Part shown: in pieces, positions 41,504 through 49,136 of the stretch | Layout of the letters: the number at the start of each line of letters is the position of its first letter | How positions within the stretch are numbered: the first letter of the stretch is position 1 | From: Kibdelosporangium philippinense | GTDB taxonomy: Bacteria; Actinomycetota; Actinomycetes; Mycobacteriales; Pseudonocardiaceae | Length of the DNA: 64,000 nucleotides | Direction of reading: 5' to 3' | Assembly: GCF_021390435.2 (NCBI RefSeq) | Contig: NZ_JAJVCN010000002.1 | Span: forward strand, 372,001-436,000 | Program-made: the position numbers and the translations under genes | The notes under the pieces: model-generated | Databases searched by the model: none | Told to the model about the DNA's origin: nothing | Seen by the model: the letters and a program-made list of their open reading frames with translations, nothing else

Positions 41504-42220
41504 CGGGGTGGTGGCGAGAACCTGCATGAACGCCGGGAATCTGCGCCACCGGGCAAACCTGTCCTCGGGCGAGTCGTCGTGTGGCACGGGTTCACGGATG
41601 GTCTCGATCAGCAGCCCGGCTTGCCGCAGCGCCTCGGCGTACGTGCCGATCGAGCGGTGCCAGCCGCTGAAGTGCATCGAGATGCCTTCCTTCGTGTCGA
41701 CCGCGTTGAACGCTGACGTCGCCAGGTAGGAGCCGTCGATGGTGAAAGGTGCCTCAGGATCGCTCTGGTCGAACCCGATCGAGTCGGCGACCGGGTGCAC
41801 GATGGTGATCGCGAGCTTGCCGCTCGGCTTGAGCACGCGGGCGAACTCCCGCAACGCCCCATCGAGGTCGTCCACATCCATCAGCATGTTGTAGGAGACC
41901 AGCAGGTCCACTGAGGCGTCTTGGAATGGCAGGTTGCTGGCTTCCCCATCGACGTACTTGCCCTCTGGGTGCGCCTCTTGCGCCGCTTTGCGCAGGCCAG
42001 GCGCCGGTTCGACGCCGGTCACGGCGTAGCCACGGGAGGCCAGGTCCCGGGAGAGGCGGCCTTCCCCGCACCCGACGTCGACAGTGACCCCGCCGGGCGC
42101 GGGTATCAGGTCGAAGAACCTCTCCCGGTAATGCCAATAAGCATCGAACCCTGGCTTACGTGCCCACTCGACCCAGTTGGCCGCCTGCGATTCCCAGTGC
42201 TGCTTGTCAGTCGTAGTCAC
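41477..42220 (-). CDS. class I SAM-dependent methyltransferase
   Basis: A 247-residue protein from ATG 42220. The AdoMet motif VDVGCGEGRLSRDLA (residues 47-61), the acidic strand GVEPAPG, and the DLLVSYNMLMDVDDLDGALREFARVLKPSGKLAI region (motifs II/III) are typical of the Methyltransf_11 group. The substrate is unknown. The last residues (GVSTIPTP) and the stop codon come from the 22-bp repeat array, so the natural C terminus may have been altered by repeat expansion. The gene is 32 nt downstream of the Uma2 gene. Confidence 0.85.
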   Translation of the reverse strand: MTTTDKQHWESQAANWVEWARKPGFDAYWHYRERFFDLIPAPGGVTVDVGCGEGRLSRDLASRGYAVTGVEPAPGLRKAAQEAHPEGKYVDGEASNLPFQDASVDLLVSYNMLMDVDDLDGALREFARVLKPSGKLAITIVHPVADSIGFDQSDPEAPFTIDGSYLATSAFNAVDTKEGISMHFSGWHRSIGTYAEALRQAGLLIETIREPVPHDDSPEDRFARWRRFPAFMQVLATTPGVSTIPTP

Positions 42221-42252
42221 CTAGCTGACTGTAGGGACCCTGTCATCCGGAT

Positions 42253-42873
42253 TTACAGATCGAGCAACTCGATCGGATCGAACGACATCTTGAACGGCTC
42301 ATCCACCTCGAACCGCTCTCCGGCCGACGCCTTGGCGAGCAGCCGGTACTTGTCCCCGTCAAGCCGCCACATCCGAACTGACGCTTGCTCGTCGACCAGG
42401 CTCACTTCGCCCGTCAGGTAGTAGGGGATCTTGGCTGCCGCGCACAGGGCGGGCTTGTCGATCCGATCCCGAGATCGGCTGGATGGCGACACGAACTCGC
42501 CGACCACGACTGCATCTGCCGCCTCGACCCACACCCCAGGCACAGGTGAGCGCACGACCGCGAAGTCAGGCTGAATCCATTTCTGGAGATCGAACCGAAG
42601 GTTCACAGTCGTGTACACACGCAACCCCGCAGCGCGCACGGCCGGCTTGACCAGCGTCCGCAATTCATCAGCCGCGTAGACGTTATGGCCTGCTTCGTAG
42701 GGGCTCAAGATCAGCTTTCCGTCGACGCATTCGTACTTGGCCGGCGGCGCCCCTTTGATGGGTAGGTAACGCTCGGCGAGGTCGGTGGTCCACATGCCGT
42801 AGAGATCTACTAAAGGATCGAAGGACCCAGCCCTACTCGCCTCAGCGAACATGGGGACCATCTCCTCGATCAT
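42253..42873 (-). CDS. Uma2 family (DUF820) putative endonuclease
   Basis: A 206-residue protein from ATG 42873. The restriction-endonuclease-like fold motifs are visible: KYECVDGKLILSP, IQPDFAVVRSP (acidic P-D), AVVVGEFVSPSSRSRDRIDKPALCAAAKIPYYL (E-x-x-S-P...D-R...K). The family is abundant in actinobacteria and cyanobacteria and its true role is unsettled. A longer than usual N terminus (about 40 residues) precedes the core. No adjacent methylase for restriction is evident apart from the small-molecule-type methyltransferase next to it. Confidence 0.8.
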   Translation of the reverse strand: MIEEMVPMFAEASRAGSFDPLVDLYGMWTTDLAERYLPIKGAPPAKYECVDGKLILSPYEAGHNVYAADELRTLVKPAVRAAGLRVYTTVNLRFDLQKWIQPDFAVVRSPVPGVWVEAADAVVVGEFVSPSSRSRDRIDKPALCAAAKIPYYLTGEVSLVDEQASVRMWRLDGDKYRLLAKASAGERFEVDEPFKMSFDPIELLDL

Positions 42874-42916
42874 ATGTTCAGGCTACCCGCTGTTCTTACC
42901 CAACGCTCCTACACGA

Positions 42917-45088
42917 TCAGGTTGTTGACAAGTCCTGCGCGGCGGGCGCGGGCTGCGGCTGGCCGCGTTTCACGGCGGTCAGCAGCAGCTGGGAAACGTC
43001 CACGACCTCGACGTTCTCGCCGACACCTTCGCTCTTGCGCTGCGTCAACCCGTCGTTGAGCATTACGCGGCAGAACGGGCAACCAGTAGCGATCTTCGTC
43101 GGCGCGGTGCCGAGGGCCTCGTCAACGCGGGCCACGTTGATCCGCTTGCCGATCCGCTCCTCCATCCACATGCGAGCGCCACCGGCGCCACAGCACATGG
43201 ATTTGTCGGCGTGGCGCGGCATTTCCCGCATCGACACCCCGGAAGACTCGATCAACTCACGCGGCGCCTCGTAAACCTTGTTGTGCCGCCCCAAATAGCA
43301 GGGGTCGTGATACGTCACGTCCTCGGCGACCGGAGCCACCGGTACCAGCTTTCGCTCACGCACCAAGCGGTTCAGCAGCTGCGTGTGGTGCATGACCTCG
43401 ACGGTCAGGCCGAGTTCCGGGTACTCGTTGCCGATGGTGTTGAAGCAGTGCGCGCAGGTCGCGACGATCTTGCGAACTTTGCGGTCCTCGAACACTCCAT
43501 TGAGGACTTCGACGTTCTGCTGCGCGAGCATCTGGAACAGGAACTCGTTGCCAGCGCGGCGAGCCGGGTCACCCGTGCACGCTTCCTCCGAGCCGAGGAC
43601 CACGTATTTCACGCCCGCGATGTGCAGCAGTTCAGCGACGGCCCGGGTGGTTTTCTTCGCCTTGTCCTCGAACGCGCCCGCGCAGCCGACCCAGAACAGG
43701 TACTCGAAGTCCTGCGTGCCGTCGTACACCGGCACCTCGAAGTCCAGGTCCTTGGTCCACTCGAGACGGTCCTTGGTGTTCTGGCCCCACGGGTTGCCTT
43801 TGTTCTCAAGGTTCTTGAACATCCCGTTCAGCTCGGCCGGGAAGTTCGACTCGATCAGCACCTGGTAGCGGCGCATGTCGACGATGTGGTCGACGTGCTC
43901 GATGTCGACCGGGCACTGCTCGACACACGCGCCGCAGGTCGTGCACGACCACAGGGCGTCCGGGTCGATGATGTCGCCGACCAGGGCCTTCTCCGACTCG
44001 GCGAGCGCCAGTACGTCGATGCCCGCGTGCGAGTCAAGGCCGATCTCGTCGCCAGCCATGTCGCGTCGGCCGCCAGCCAGCAAGTATGGCGCCTTGGCGT
44101 AGGCGTGGTCACGCAGTTGCGTGATGACCATCTTGGGGGACAACGGTTTCTCGGTGTTCCACGCCGGGCACTGCGACTGGCAGCGGCCGCATTCCGTGCA
44201 CGTGGTGAAGTCCAGCCAGCCCTTCCACGAGAAGTCCTCGACCTTGCCTGCGCCGAAGACGTCCTTCTCCGGGTCGGCTTCCTCGAAGTCCAGCGGCTTG
44301 CCGCCGCTCATCATCGGTTTCAGCGCGCCGAGGGCCGTGCCTTCGTTGCGCTTGAAGTAGATGTTGAAGAACGCGGTGAACCGGTGCCAGGCCACACCCA
44401 TGGTCTTGTTCAGCGAGATCACGATCAGCCAGACCATCGCCGAGAAGATCTTCATCGCCGCGAAGATCGACACCAGCGCGGGCTCGGCGGGCAGCACCGA
44501 ACCGATCAGCTTGGTCACCGGCGCGGACCAGGTCGGCACGTCGAAGTAGCCAGCGGCGTACTTCGCGGCCCGGATACCCATCACGCCAAGGCCTTCGACC
44601 AGCACGATCGCCTCGACGAAGTACGCGCGGCCCATCCGGGAGCCGGTGAAGCGCGACGAGCGGCCCTTGAAGCGCGGGTGGTTGCTCAGCCGGATGTAGA
44701 TCAGGCCGAGGATGCCGAGGACCGTGGTCAGCCCCAGCAGCTCGACGAATAGGTTGTACGGGCCCCAGTGGCCGATCACCGGCAGGTCCCACGCGGGCAC
44801 GAACACCTCGCCGTACGCGGCGACGACGCTGAGGATCAGCCCGCCGAACCCGGCCATCACGAACCAGTGCAGCACACCGACGTGGCTCCACTTGAGCATC
44901 CGGGTGTGCCCGAGAACCTCTTTGAGCATCACGCGGACACGGCGGCCGAAGGGGCCGTTGCGCGTCGAGTCCGGTTGTCCGAGCCGGATCGTCGCGAGCA
45001 TGCGCCGCACGGTGATGGTCGTCATGACCACCGCGACCACTGTCAGCAGCGCGCAGAGGATGCCGAGGATCAGCCCCAAGCCTGTCAT
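42917..45088 (-). CDS. etfD: EtfD-like membrane iron-sulfur oxidoreductase
   Basis: A 723-residue protein from ATG 45088. Residues 1-235 contain several membrane helices including a heme-type cytochrome b-like region (WSHVGVLHWFVMAGFGGL). Then two 4Fe-4S ferredoxin-type motifs (CTECGRCQSQCPAWN near 299 and CTTCGACVEQCPVDIEHVDH near 390) and C-terminal CCG-type domains (CAHCFNTIGNEYPE, CCGAGGARMW) as in heterodisulfide-reductase-like proteins. It matches mycobacterial Rv0338c (EtfD), which passes electrons from ETF and acyl-CoA dehydrogenases to menaquinone. It is shorter than the mycobacterial protein, which has a longer C-terminal tail. Its promoter shares the fadE5 palindrome. Confidence 0.88.
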   Translation of the reverse strand: MTGLGLILGILCALLTVVAVVMTTITVRRMLATIRLGQPDSTRNGPFGRRVRVMLKEVLGHTRMLKWSHVGVLHWFVMAGFGGLILSVVAAYGEVFVPAWDLPVIGHWGPYNLFVELLGLTTVLGILGLIYIRLSNHPRFKGRSSRFTGSRMGRAYFVEAIVLVEGLGVMGIRAAKYAAGYFDVPTWSAPVTKLIGSVLPAEPALVSIFAAMKIFSAMVWLIVISLNKTMGVAWHRFTAFFNIYFKRNEGTALGALKPMMSGGKPLDFEEADPEKDVFGAGKVEDFSWKGWLDFTTCTECGRCQSQCPAWNTEKPLSPKMVITQLRDHAYAKAPYLLAGGRRDMAGDEIGLDSHAGIDVLALAESEKALVGDIIDPDALWSCTTCGACVEQCPVDIEHVDHIVDMRRYQVLIESNFPAELNGMFKNLENKGNPWGQNTKDRLEWTKDLDFEVPVYDGTQDFEYLFWVGCAGAFEDKAKKTTRAVAELLHIAGVKYVVLGSEEACTGDPARRAGNEFLFQMLAQQNVEVLNGVFEDRKVRKIVATCAHCFNTIGNEYPELGLTVEVMHHTQLLNRLVRERKLVPVAPVAEDVTYHDPCYLGRHNKVYEAPRELIESSGVSMREMPRHADKSMCCGAGGARMWMEERIGKRINVARVDEALGTAPTKIATGCPFCRVMLNDGLTQRKSEGVGENVEVVDVSQLLLTAVKRGQPQPAPAAQDLSTT

Positions 45089-45107
45089 GGCGCCGACCGT
45101 ATCCAGG

Positions 45108-45123
45108 GTTACTCGTCAGTAAC
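45108..45123. promoter_or_regulatory. TTACTYGYCRGTAA-like operator before etfD
   Basis: GTTACTCGTCAGTAAC (inner 14 bp TTACTCGTCAGTAA) is 20 bp upstream of the etfD start. It has the same TTACT-N4-GTAA layout as the two fadE5 sites. Confidence 0.6.
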
Positions 45124-45192
45124 TAGTCCAGCGTGATCTGGATCGCTCAAATTCGCTTGGTATTGGGACCATCGTCCCGTTAGTTTGGCAGT

Positions 45193-45519
45193 ATGCCTCC
45201 CTACCTGTTATTGGCGGTCGCGATCGCGGGTGAAGTCGCCGCGACGACCTCGCTGAAGCTCTCCGAGAACTTCACCAAGCTCGGCCCGTCGATCGTGGTC
45301 GTCGTCGGCTACCTTCTTGCCTTCGGCGTGCTCGGCAAGCTGCTGAAAGACGGTTTCCCGGTCGGCGCCGCCTACGCGATCTGGGCAGCGGCCGGTATCG
45401 CCGCGGTCGCGGCCATCGGGGCGGTGTTCTTCGCCGAACCGGTCAACTGGACGATGGCTGGTGGACTGGTGCTGATCATCGGCGGCGTCGTGCTGCTCGA
45501 ACTCGGGAGGGCGCACTGA
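45193..45519 (+). CDS. small multidrug resistance (SMR) transporter
   Basis: A 108-residue protein starting at ATG 45193 with four predicted membrane helices. Glu14 (AIAGEVAATTSLKLS) is the proton/substrate-binding residue of EmrE-type pumps, and the region YAIWAAAGIAAVAAIGAVFFAEP (helix 3) is also typical. It should export lipophilic cations. The downstream TetR gene overlaps its stop, making it a plausible regulated efflux pair, though regulator-last order is less common. Confidence 0.92.
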   Translation: MPPYLLLAVAIAGEVAATTSLKLSENFTKLGPSIVVVVGYLLAFGVLGKLLKDGFPVGAAYAIWAAAGIAAVAAIGAVFFAEPVNWTMAGGLVLIIGGVVLLELGRAH

Positions 45520-46082
45520 TCACACAACCGGACGGCCGCAAGGCCAGAGGCGACCGGCGCAGGCAGGAGTTGATCCAGGCGACGCTGCGGGTCATCGAGC
45601 GGGACGGGGTGGCGGGAGTGACGCACCGGACCGTCGCCAAGGAAGCCGGAGTGCCGACGACCTCGACCACGTACCACTTCTCCAGCCTCGAAGACCTGCT
45701 CACCGCAACCCTCACCTGGTGCGCGAGTGGCTTCACGACAGCCGTGCGCGACTTGGTCGAACGAGCCAGGATCAGGGGAAGTCAGGGTGCCCGCGAGGTC
45801 GCCGAGATGATCGTGGAGTCCCTCGGCCCCGAGCGCGGCCGCACAATGGCCGAGTACGAGCTCTACCTCTACGCCGCCCGAAACCCGGCGCTGCGCCCGG
45901 CCGCCCGGCTATGGCTTGACGTGCTGACAAGCCTGGTGCAGCACGACGATGAGGTCGCCTTCCGCGCGTTCCTCGCCGGGATGGACGGCCTGTTGATGCA
46001 GGGCCTGATCGACGACGAGCCGCCGACCGTGGCCGAGCTGGAACCGGTGGTCGCGTACCTGATGCGCCCCTCAAAACCCTGA
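45516..46082 (+). CDS. TetR-family regulator (CTG start inferred)
   Basis: A regulator of about 188 residues. The helix-turn-helix (GRKARGDRRRQELIQATLRVIERDGVAGVTHRTVAKEAGVPTTSTTYHF) requires codons upstream of TTG 45570. No ATG, GTG or TTG in frame lies in the 50 bp before it. The best candidate is CTG at 45516, 5 nt after a strong GGGAGG (45505-45510) and overlapping the SMR stop by CTGA. Without that start the first helix is lost. The C-terminal ligand domain is ordinary. It probably controls the efflux gene or neighbours. Confidence 0.75.
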   Translation: MITQPDGRKARGDRRRQELIQATLRVIERDGVAGVTHRTVAKEAGVPTTSTTYHFSSLEDLLTATLTWCASGFTTAVRDLVERARIRGSQGAREVAEMIVESLGPERGRTMAEYELYLYAARNPALRPAARLWLDVLTSLVQHDDEVAFRAFLAGMDGLLMQGLIDDEPPTVAELEPVVAYLMRPSKP

Positions 46083-46143
46083 TCTTGATCAGCCAGGGTT
46101 CTGCCCGGATGGCTTACGGGCGGTCAGCCGAAAGTGTTACAGC

Positions 46144-47253
46144 ATGCGAAAAACCGTTGCCGCCCTGGCCACTGCCGCTGCCGTCACGCTGACCGCGATG
46201 CCCGCACAGGCCGCCGATTTGCCGCCGCCGAACAAACCCTTGCTGGAAGCGTCGATCGCGGGCTTACCCGACGCGGAGGCCACCGGCGCGTTCGTCCGGA
46301 TCACCGGGTCCGCCGGTCGTTGGTCGGGCACGTCCGGCGTCTACGACATCGAGAAAGGCGGATCGGTCCGGCCCGATGGAAGGTTTCGGATCGGCAGTAT
46401 CACCAAGGTTTTCACGGCTGTTCTGGTGTTGAAGCTGGCTGAGGAAGGCAAGATCGATCTCAACGAGCCGGTCCAGCGTTATCTGCCGTTGCCTGCGAGC
46501 TATCCGCCGATTCCGGTGTACACCTTGCTCGACCACACGTCTGGCCTGCCGCATGTGGACATCCCCGGTTTTGACGACCCGCAATGGGTTGTCGACCACC
46601 GCTTCGACAGCTGGACCCCGTCGCAGGTACTCGCGACCGTGACCCGGCACGAGCATCTGTTCACGCCAGGCACCTTCCAGCGCTACAGCAATTCGAGCTA
46701 CGTCGTCGCCGGAATGATCGCGGAAAAAGTGACTGGCAAGCGCTACGCCCAGCTTGTCCGTGAACGCATCGCCGAACCGCTTGGCCTGTGCCAGACCTAC
46801 TATCCCGGCGACGATCCACGCCTGCCCAACGCAAGCGCGCGTGGATACTTCAACGTCAACGGCAAGCTCGTCGACATCACCGAGATGAACCAGTCCGTGC
46901 CGTGGGCGGCTGGCGGGATGATTTCGACGGCGTCCGAACTGGACACGTTCGGCACTGCGCTGTTCACCGGCCGTCTGCTCGGCACGGAGTCGATGACCAG
47001 GCTTTTCACCGTGCCGAACGTGAAGAACTTCGACGACGGCAAACCGGCGATGTACAGCCAGGGCCTGCTGACCATCACGTTGAACGGCGTGCAGCTCTGG
47101 GGCAAGAACGGCACCCGCTACGGGTACGCGACCGGCCTTTTCGCCACCCGTGACCTGGCACGAAAGGTCGCGCTCTCGGTCAATTCGACGGCCAAGTCCA
47201 CGACCGGTCCTGAGCAACGCGTACTGCGCATCGCAGACGCGGTCACCCGCTGA
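46144..47253 (+). CDS. secreted serine hydrolase (beta-lactamase/DD-peptidase fold), copy 1
   Basis: A 369-residue protein from ATG 46144 with signal peptide (MRKTVAALATAAAVTLTAMPAQA). The catalytic S-x-x-K is SITK (near residue 83) in RFRIGSITKVFTAVLVLKL; YSN lies in RYSNSSYVVAGM; the third motif is WGKNGTRYG, where Asn replaces the usual Thr/Ser of KTG. Members are D-alanyl-D-alanine carboxypeptidases, esterases or beta-lactamase-like enzymes. The altered KNG may change activity. It precedes a tandem copy. Confidence 0.88.
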   Translation: MRKTVAALATAAAVTLTAMPAQAADLPPPNKPLLEASIAGLPDAEATGAFVRITGSAGRWSGTSGVYDIEKGGSVRPDGRFRIGSITKVFTAVLVLKLAEEGKIDLNEPVQRYLPLPASYPPIPVYTLLDHTSGLPHVDIPGFDDPQWVVDHRFDSWTPSQVLATVTRHEHLFTPGTFQRYSNSSYVVAGMIAEKVTGKRYAQLVRERIAEPLGLCQTYYPGDDPRLPNASARGYFNVNGKLVDITEMNQSVPWAAGGMISTASELDTFGTALFTGRLLGTESMTRLFTVPNVKNFDDGKPAMYSQGLLTITLNGVQLWGKNGTRYGYATGLFATRDLARKVALSVNSTAKSTTGPEQRVLRIADAVTR

Positions 47254-47271
47254 TCACGGGGGAGAATCATC

Positions 47272-48381
47272 ATGCGTAAAACCATTGTGGCCCTTGCCAC
47301 TGCGGCTGTGGCCATGACGGCCATCCCAGCCCAGGCAGCCACGCTGCCACCACCCAACGACGCCTTGCTGAAAGCGTCCCTCTCGGGCCTACCCGACCCT
47401 GACGTGACGGGCGCGTTTGTCCGGGTCACCGGGTCTGCTGGACGTTGGTCGGGCACGTCCGGCGTCTACGACATCGAGAAAGGCGGATCGGTCCGGCCCG
47501 ATGGAAGGTTCCGGATCGGCAGTATCACCAAGGTCTTCACGGCTTTTCTGGTGTTGAAGCTGGCTGAGGAAGGCAAGATCGATCTCAACCAGCCGGTCCA
47601 GCGTTATCTGCCGTTGCCAGCGGACTATCCGCCGATCCCGGTGTACACGCTGCTCGACCACACCTCCGGCCTTCCGCACGTGAACATCCCGCAGGCCAGC
47701 GATCCACAGTGGATCGTCGACAGGCGTTTCGACAGCTGGACACCGGGGCGAGTTCTCGCCACAGTCACCGCGCAGCCGATCCTGTTCACGCCGGGAACCA
47801 AGCAGCGGTACAGCAACTCCAGCTACATCGTCGCCGGAGTCCTCGCCGAGAAAGTCACTGGCCAGTCGTACGCCCAGCTCGTGCGCGAGCGCATCGCCGA
47901 CCTGCTCGGGCTGTGCGACACCTACTACCCCGGCAACGACCCGCGCCTGCCCAACCCCACCGCACGCGGCTACTTCACCCTGAACGGCAAGCTCATCGAC
48001 ATCACCGAGATGAACCAGTCCATCCCGTGGGCGGCGGGTGGAATGATCTCCACAGCATCGGACATGGACACCTTCATGACCGCGTTGTTCCGCGGCCGTC
48101 TGCTCGGCAAAGACTCGATGACCAGGCTGTTCACCGTGCCGAAGGTCAAGGACTACGACAGTCCGGCCCAGGATGCGAGGTTCAGCCAGGGCCTGCAGAC
48201 CGTGACCATGAACGGGGTGACGGTCTGGGGCAAGACCGGCACGCGCTACGGGTACACCAGCGGCATGTTCGCCACCCGTGACCTGGCCCGCAAGGTCGTG
48301 TACTCGCTGAATTCGACCAACAAGTCCTCGACTGGGCCGGACGCACGGGTCCAGCGGATCGCCGACGCCGTCACGCGCTGA
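47272..48381 (+). CDS. secreted serine hydrolase, copy 2 (tandem paralogue)
   Basis: A 369-residue copy from ATG 47272, 18 nt after copy 1, with the signal peptide MRKTIVALATAAVAMTAIPAQA. SITK and YSNSSY are retained, and the third motif is the standard WGKTGTRYG. Long identical stretches (for example TGSAGRWSGTSGVYDIEKGG) show a fairly recent duplication. It is probably the canonical enzyme of the pair. Expression is likely joint, with ribosome site GGGGGAG near 47257. Confidence 0.88.
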   Translation: MRKTIVALATAAVAMTAIPAQAATLPPPNDALLKASLSGLPDPDVTGAFVRVTGSAGRWSGTSGVYDIEKGGSVRPDGRFRIGSITKVFTAFLVLKLAEEGKIDLNQPVQRYLPLPADYPPIPVYTLLDHTSGLPHVNIPQASDPQWIVDRRFDSWTPGRVLATVTAQPILFTPGTKQRYSNSSYIVAGVLAEKVTGQSYAQLVRERIADLLGLCDTYYPGNDPRLPNPTARGYFTLNGKLIDITEMNQSIPWAAGGMISTASDMDTFMTALFRGRLLGKDSMTRLFTVPKVKDYDSPAQDARFSQGLQTVTMNGVTVWGKTGTRYGYTSGMFATRDLARKVVYSLNSTNKSSTGPDARVQRIADAVTR

Positions 48382-48413
48382 GGAATTCACCCGGGACCGG
48401 TAGTTTCGTTCCT

Positions 48414-49136
48414 GTGATGGGACTGCCGGATTCGATCAAGGCCCTGCTGTTCGATCTCGACGGAGTGCTCACCGGCACCGCCGAGCTGCACAAGCAGGCA
48501 TGGAAACGGACGTTCGACGATTTCCTCGCCGGTCGGGAAGGTCAGACACCCTTTACCGAACAGGACTATCTGGACTACGTCGATGGCAGGCCGCGCGCCG
48601 ACGGGGTACGCACGTTCCTCGCGTCGCGCGGCATTCAACTGCCCGAGGGCGGTTCGGACGACCCGCCGAGCGCAGAGACGATCAACGGGGTCGGCAACCG
48701 GAAGAACGAGCTGTTGCTGTCGATCATCGACACCGAGGGCGTGCGGCCGTATCCCGGATCGAGGCGCTACGTCGAAGCCGCCCGGTCCGCCGGGTTCAAG
48801 ATCGGCGTGGTGACGTCGTCGGCCAACGGCGCCGCCGTTTTGGACGCGGCGCATCTGAGCAAATACGTGCTTGCCAGGGTGGACGGGGTGACGATCACCT
48901 CACAGGGGCTGCGCGGCAAACCGGCGCCGGACTCGTTTCTGGCTGGTGCCAAGGCTTTGGGCGTCCTGCCGGAGGAGACCGCAGTCTTCGAAGACGCGTT
49001 GTCAGGTGTACAAGCTGGGCGAGATGGGAAGTTTGGGTTTGTTGTCGGAGTCGATCGCGCGAACCAGGCGGATGCCTTGCGCGCGCACGGCGCCGACGTC
49101 GTCGTGACGGATCTTGCCCAACTGCTGGAGGCCTGA
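48414..49136 (+). CDS. pgmB: HAD-type beta-phosphoglucomutase
   Basis: About 240 residues from GTG 48414 (ATG 48417 alternative). The nucleophile motif is FDLDGVLTGTAELHKQAW (residues 14-31), the cap-domain phosphoglucomutase feature YVDGRPRADGVRTFL is present, and motif III is GLRGKPAPDSFLAGAKALGV with EDALSGVQAGR as motif IV. It interconverts beta-glucose-1-phosphate and glucose-6-phosphate. It overlaps the GH65 gene by one base, so the two form a sugar-phosphorolysis operon. Confidence 0.9.
   Translation: MMGLPDSIKALLFDLDGVLTGTAELHKQAWKRTFDDFLAGREGQTPFTEQDYLDYVDGRPRADGVRTFLASRGIQLPEGGSDDPPSAETINGVGNRKNELLLSIIDTEGVRPYPGSRRYVEAARSAGFKIGVVTSSANGAAVLDAAHLSKYVLARVDGVTITSQGLRGKPAPDSFLAGAKALGVLPEETAVFEDALSGVQAGRDGKFGFVVGVDRANQADALRAHGADVVVTDLAQLLEA

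Noticed and set aside
41191..41729. Three overlapping plus-strand open frames across the repeat array
   Set aside because: The 22-bp unit has no stop in any plus frame, so all three stay open by structure. They overlap the methyltransferase gene and have no family similarity.
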